A stretch of 6,134 nucleotides of DNA. It comes from Candidatus Dormiibacterota bacterium. GTDB taxonomy: Bacteria > Chloroflexota > Dormibacteria > Aeolococcales > Aeolococcaceae. Each line of letters begins with the position of its first letter. Position 1 is the first letter of the stretch. The stretch spans positions 1 to 6,134 of the forward strand of contig JAFAJR010000010.1 of assembly GCA_019236085.1 (NCBI GenBank). The letters run 5' to 3'. Positions 5,564-6,134 of this stretch are shown here, piece by piece. Under the pieces are notes generated by a model, which did no database searches, was not told where the DNA came from, and was given only the letters and a program-made list of their open reading frames with translations. Position numbers and translations under genes: made by a program.

Positions 5564-6134
5564 GCGGCCTCTGGCCGCTGGTGTGGCGGGCGGTTGCCGC
5601 GCGCCCGCTGCGAGCGGCCCTCACCGTGCTGGCGGTCAGCCTGGGCATCGCCGTGGTGCTCGCGGTGCAGGTCACTGTCGACGGGCTCGATTCCGAGGCT
5701 GCCGCCGCCCAGCAGGTCAGCGCCGGCCAGTCGGGGCTCGACGTCAGGGTCGATTCCGGGAGCGGGCTGACGCCTGCCCAGGTGTCCACGGTCGCCGGTC
5801 TCCCCGGCGTCGCCCAGGTGGTGCCGCTGCACGAGAAGCGGGTGATCGCCAGCCCGCTGGAGAAAGGCTTCTCCGGCGTCGCCGTCACCCTGGTCGGCAT
5901 CAGCGACGGCAGCGTCGCGCTGCGTCCCGTCGACGTCATCAGCGGCCGGCTGCCCCACCCGGGCAATCTCTCCGAGGTCGCGATCGACCAGGGGCTGGCC
6001 CAAGCGCTGACCGCCACGCCGGGCCAGGACGTGAAGCTCGGCGACCGCATCCAGCTCATCACCTCCACCGGACCTGACCGGTACATCGTGGTCGGGATCA
6101 CCGGGGGCACCAGCGGCGGCCCCAGCTTCACGCG
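5560..6134 (+). CDS. FtsX/MacB-like ABC transporter permease, N-terminal part (runs off right edge)
   Basis: This is an open frame from the GTG at 5560-5562, which overlaps the ATPase stop as GTGA, to the window end: 191 complete codons without a stop. The protein opens with MSGLWPLVWRAVAARPLRAA and then a hydrophobic transmembrane helix at about 19-40 (LTVLAVSLGIAVVLAVQV). This is the classic N-terminus of FtsX/MacB/LolC permeases, with basic residues at the cytoplasmic side. Residues from about 42 onward form the large extracytoplasmic MacB-like periplasmic core domain. It includes segments such as LTPAQVSTVAGLPGVAQVVP, a usual element where successive residues of the substrate-side domain begin, and ISGRLPHPGNLSEVAIDQGLA. 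The remaining transmembrane helices and the FtsX domain lie outside the window. It forms the exporter or mechanotransmission complex with the ATPase just upstream. Confidence 0.9.
   Translation, partial: MSGLWPLVWRAVAARPLRAALTVLAVSLGIAVVLAVQVTVDGLDSEAAAAQQVSAGQSGLDVRVDSGSGLTPAQVSTVAGLPGVAQVVPLHEKRVIASPLEKGFSGVAVTLVGISDGSVALRPVDVISGRLPHPGNLSEVAIDQGLAQALTATPGQDVKLGDRIQLITSTGPDRYIVVGITGGTSGGPSFT

Overview
The window is very GC-rich and densely coded, and its coding regions have strongly GC-biased third codon positions. It also has frequent GTG starts, Ala/Pro/Thr-rich linkers in exported proteins, and a CAP-domain protein. Together these suggest a free-living high-GC bacterium of the Actinomycetota or Chloroflexota/Dormibacterota type. 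That placement is an inference from style and gene content only; no phylogenetic marker gene is present. I see no rRNA, tRNA, CRISPR array, insertion sequence or origin.

Layout: (1) bases 1-131, minus strand, hold the N-terminal 43 codons of an unrecognised protein running off the left edge. (2) A 138-bp gap leads into a divergent plus-strand gene for a short CpaF/TadA-type secretion ATPase (270-1433). (3) A putative secreted lipoprotein with a Pro/Thr linker follows 37 bp later (1471-2085). (4) It converges, across 12 bp, on a second, full-length CpaF ATPase on the minus strand (2098-3645) with a Pro-rich N-terminal extension. (5) A 105-bp divergent gap leads into a plus-strand operon. It encodes a membrane-anchored or secreted CAP (SCP/PR-1-like) protein (3751-4695), a MacB/LolD-type ABC ATPase (4706-5563), and the start of its FtsX/MacB-like permease (5560 to the right edge). 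The last three are tightly coupled: a 10-bp gap with the ribosome site lying across the upstream stop codon, then a 4-base GTGA overlap.

How the genes may work together: CpaF/TadA ATPases power Tad/Flp pilus assembly or related type II/IV-like secretion, but no TadB/TadC platform proteins, prepilin, CpaE or prepilin peptidase lie in the window. The two ATPases may therefore serve partners encoded elsewhere. The ABC ATPase and permease form a MacB/Lol-like exporter or mechanotransmission module, and the CAP protein in the same operon is a plausible surface partner or cargo (inference).

The most notable signal is DNA-level. The two ATPase genes are inverted relative to each other. They share a 117-bp Walker-B/His-box tract with only six differences, all synonymous, while the sequence on both sides carries many synonymous changes. 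This points to gene conversion, or to potential for inversion of the segment between them. I did not find a clearly novel multi-gene system.
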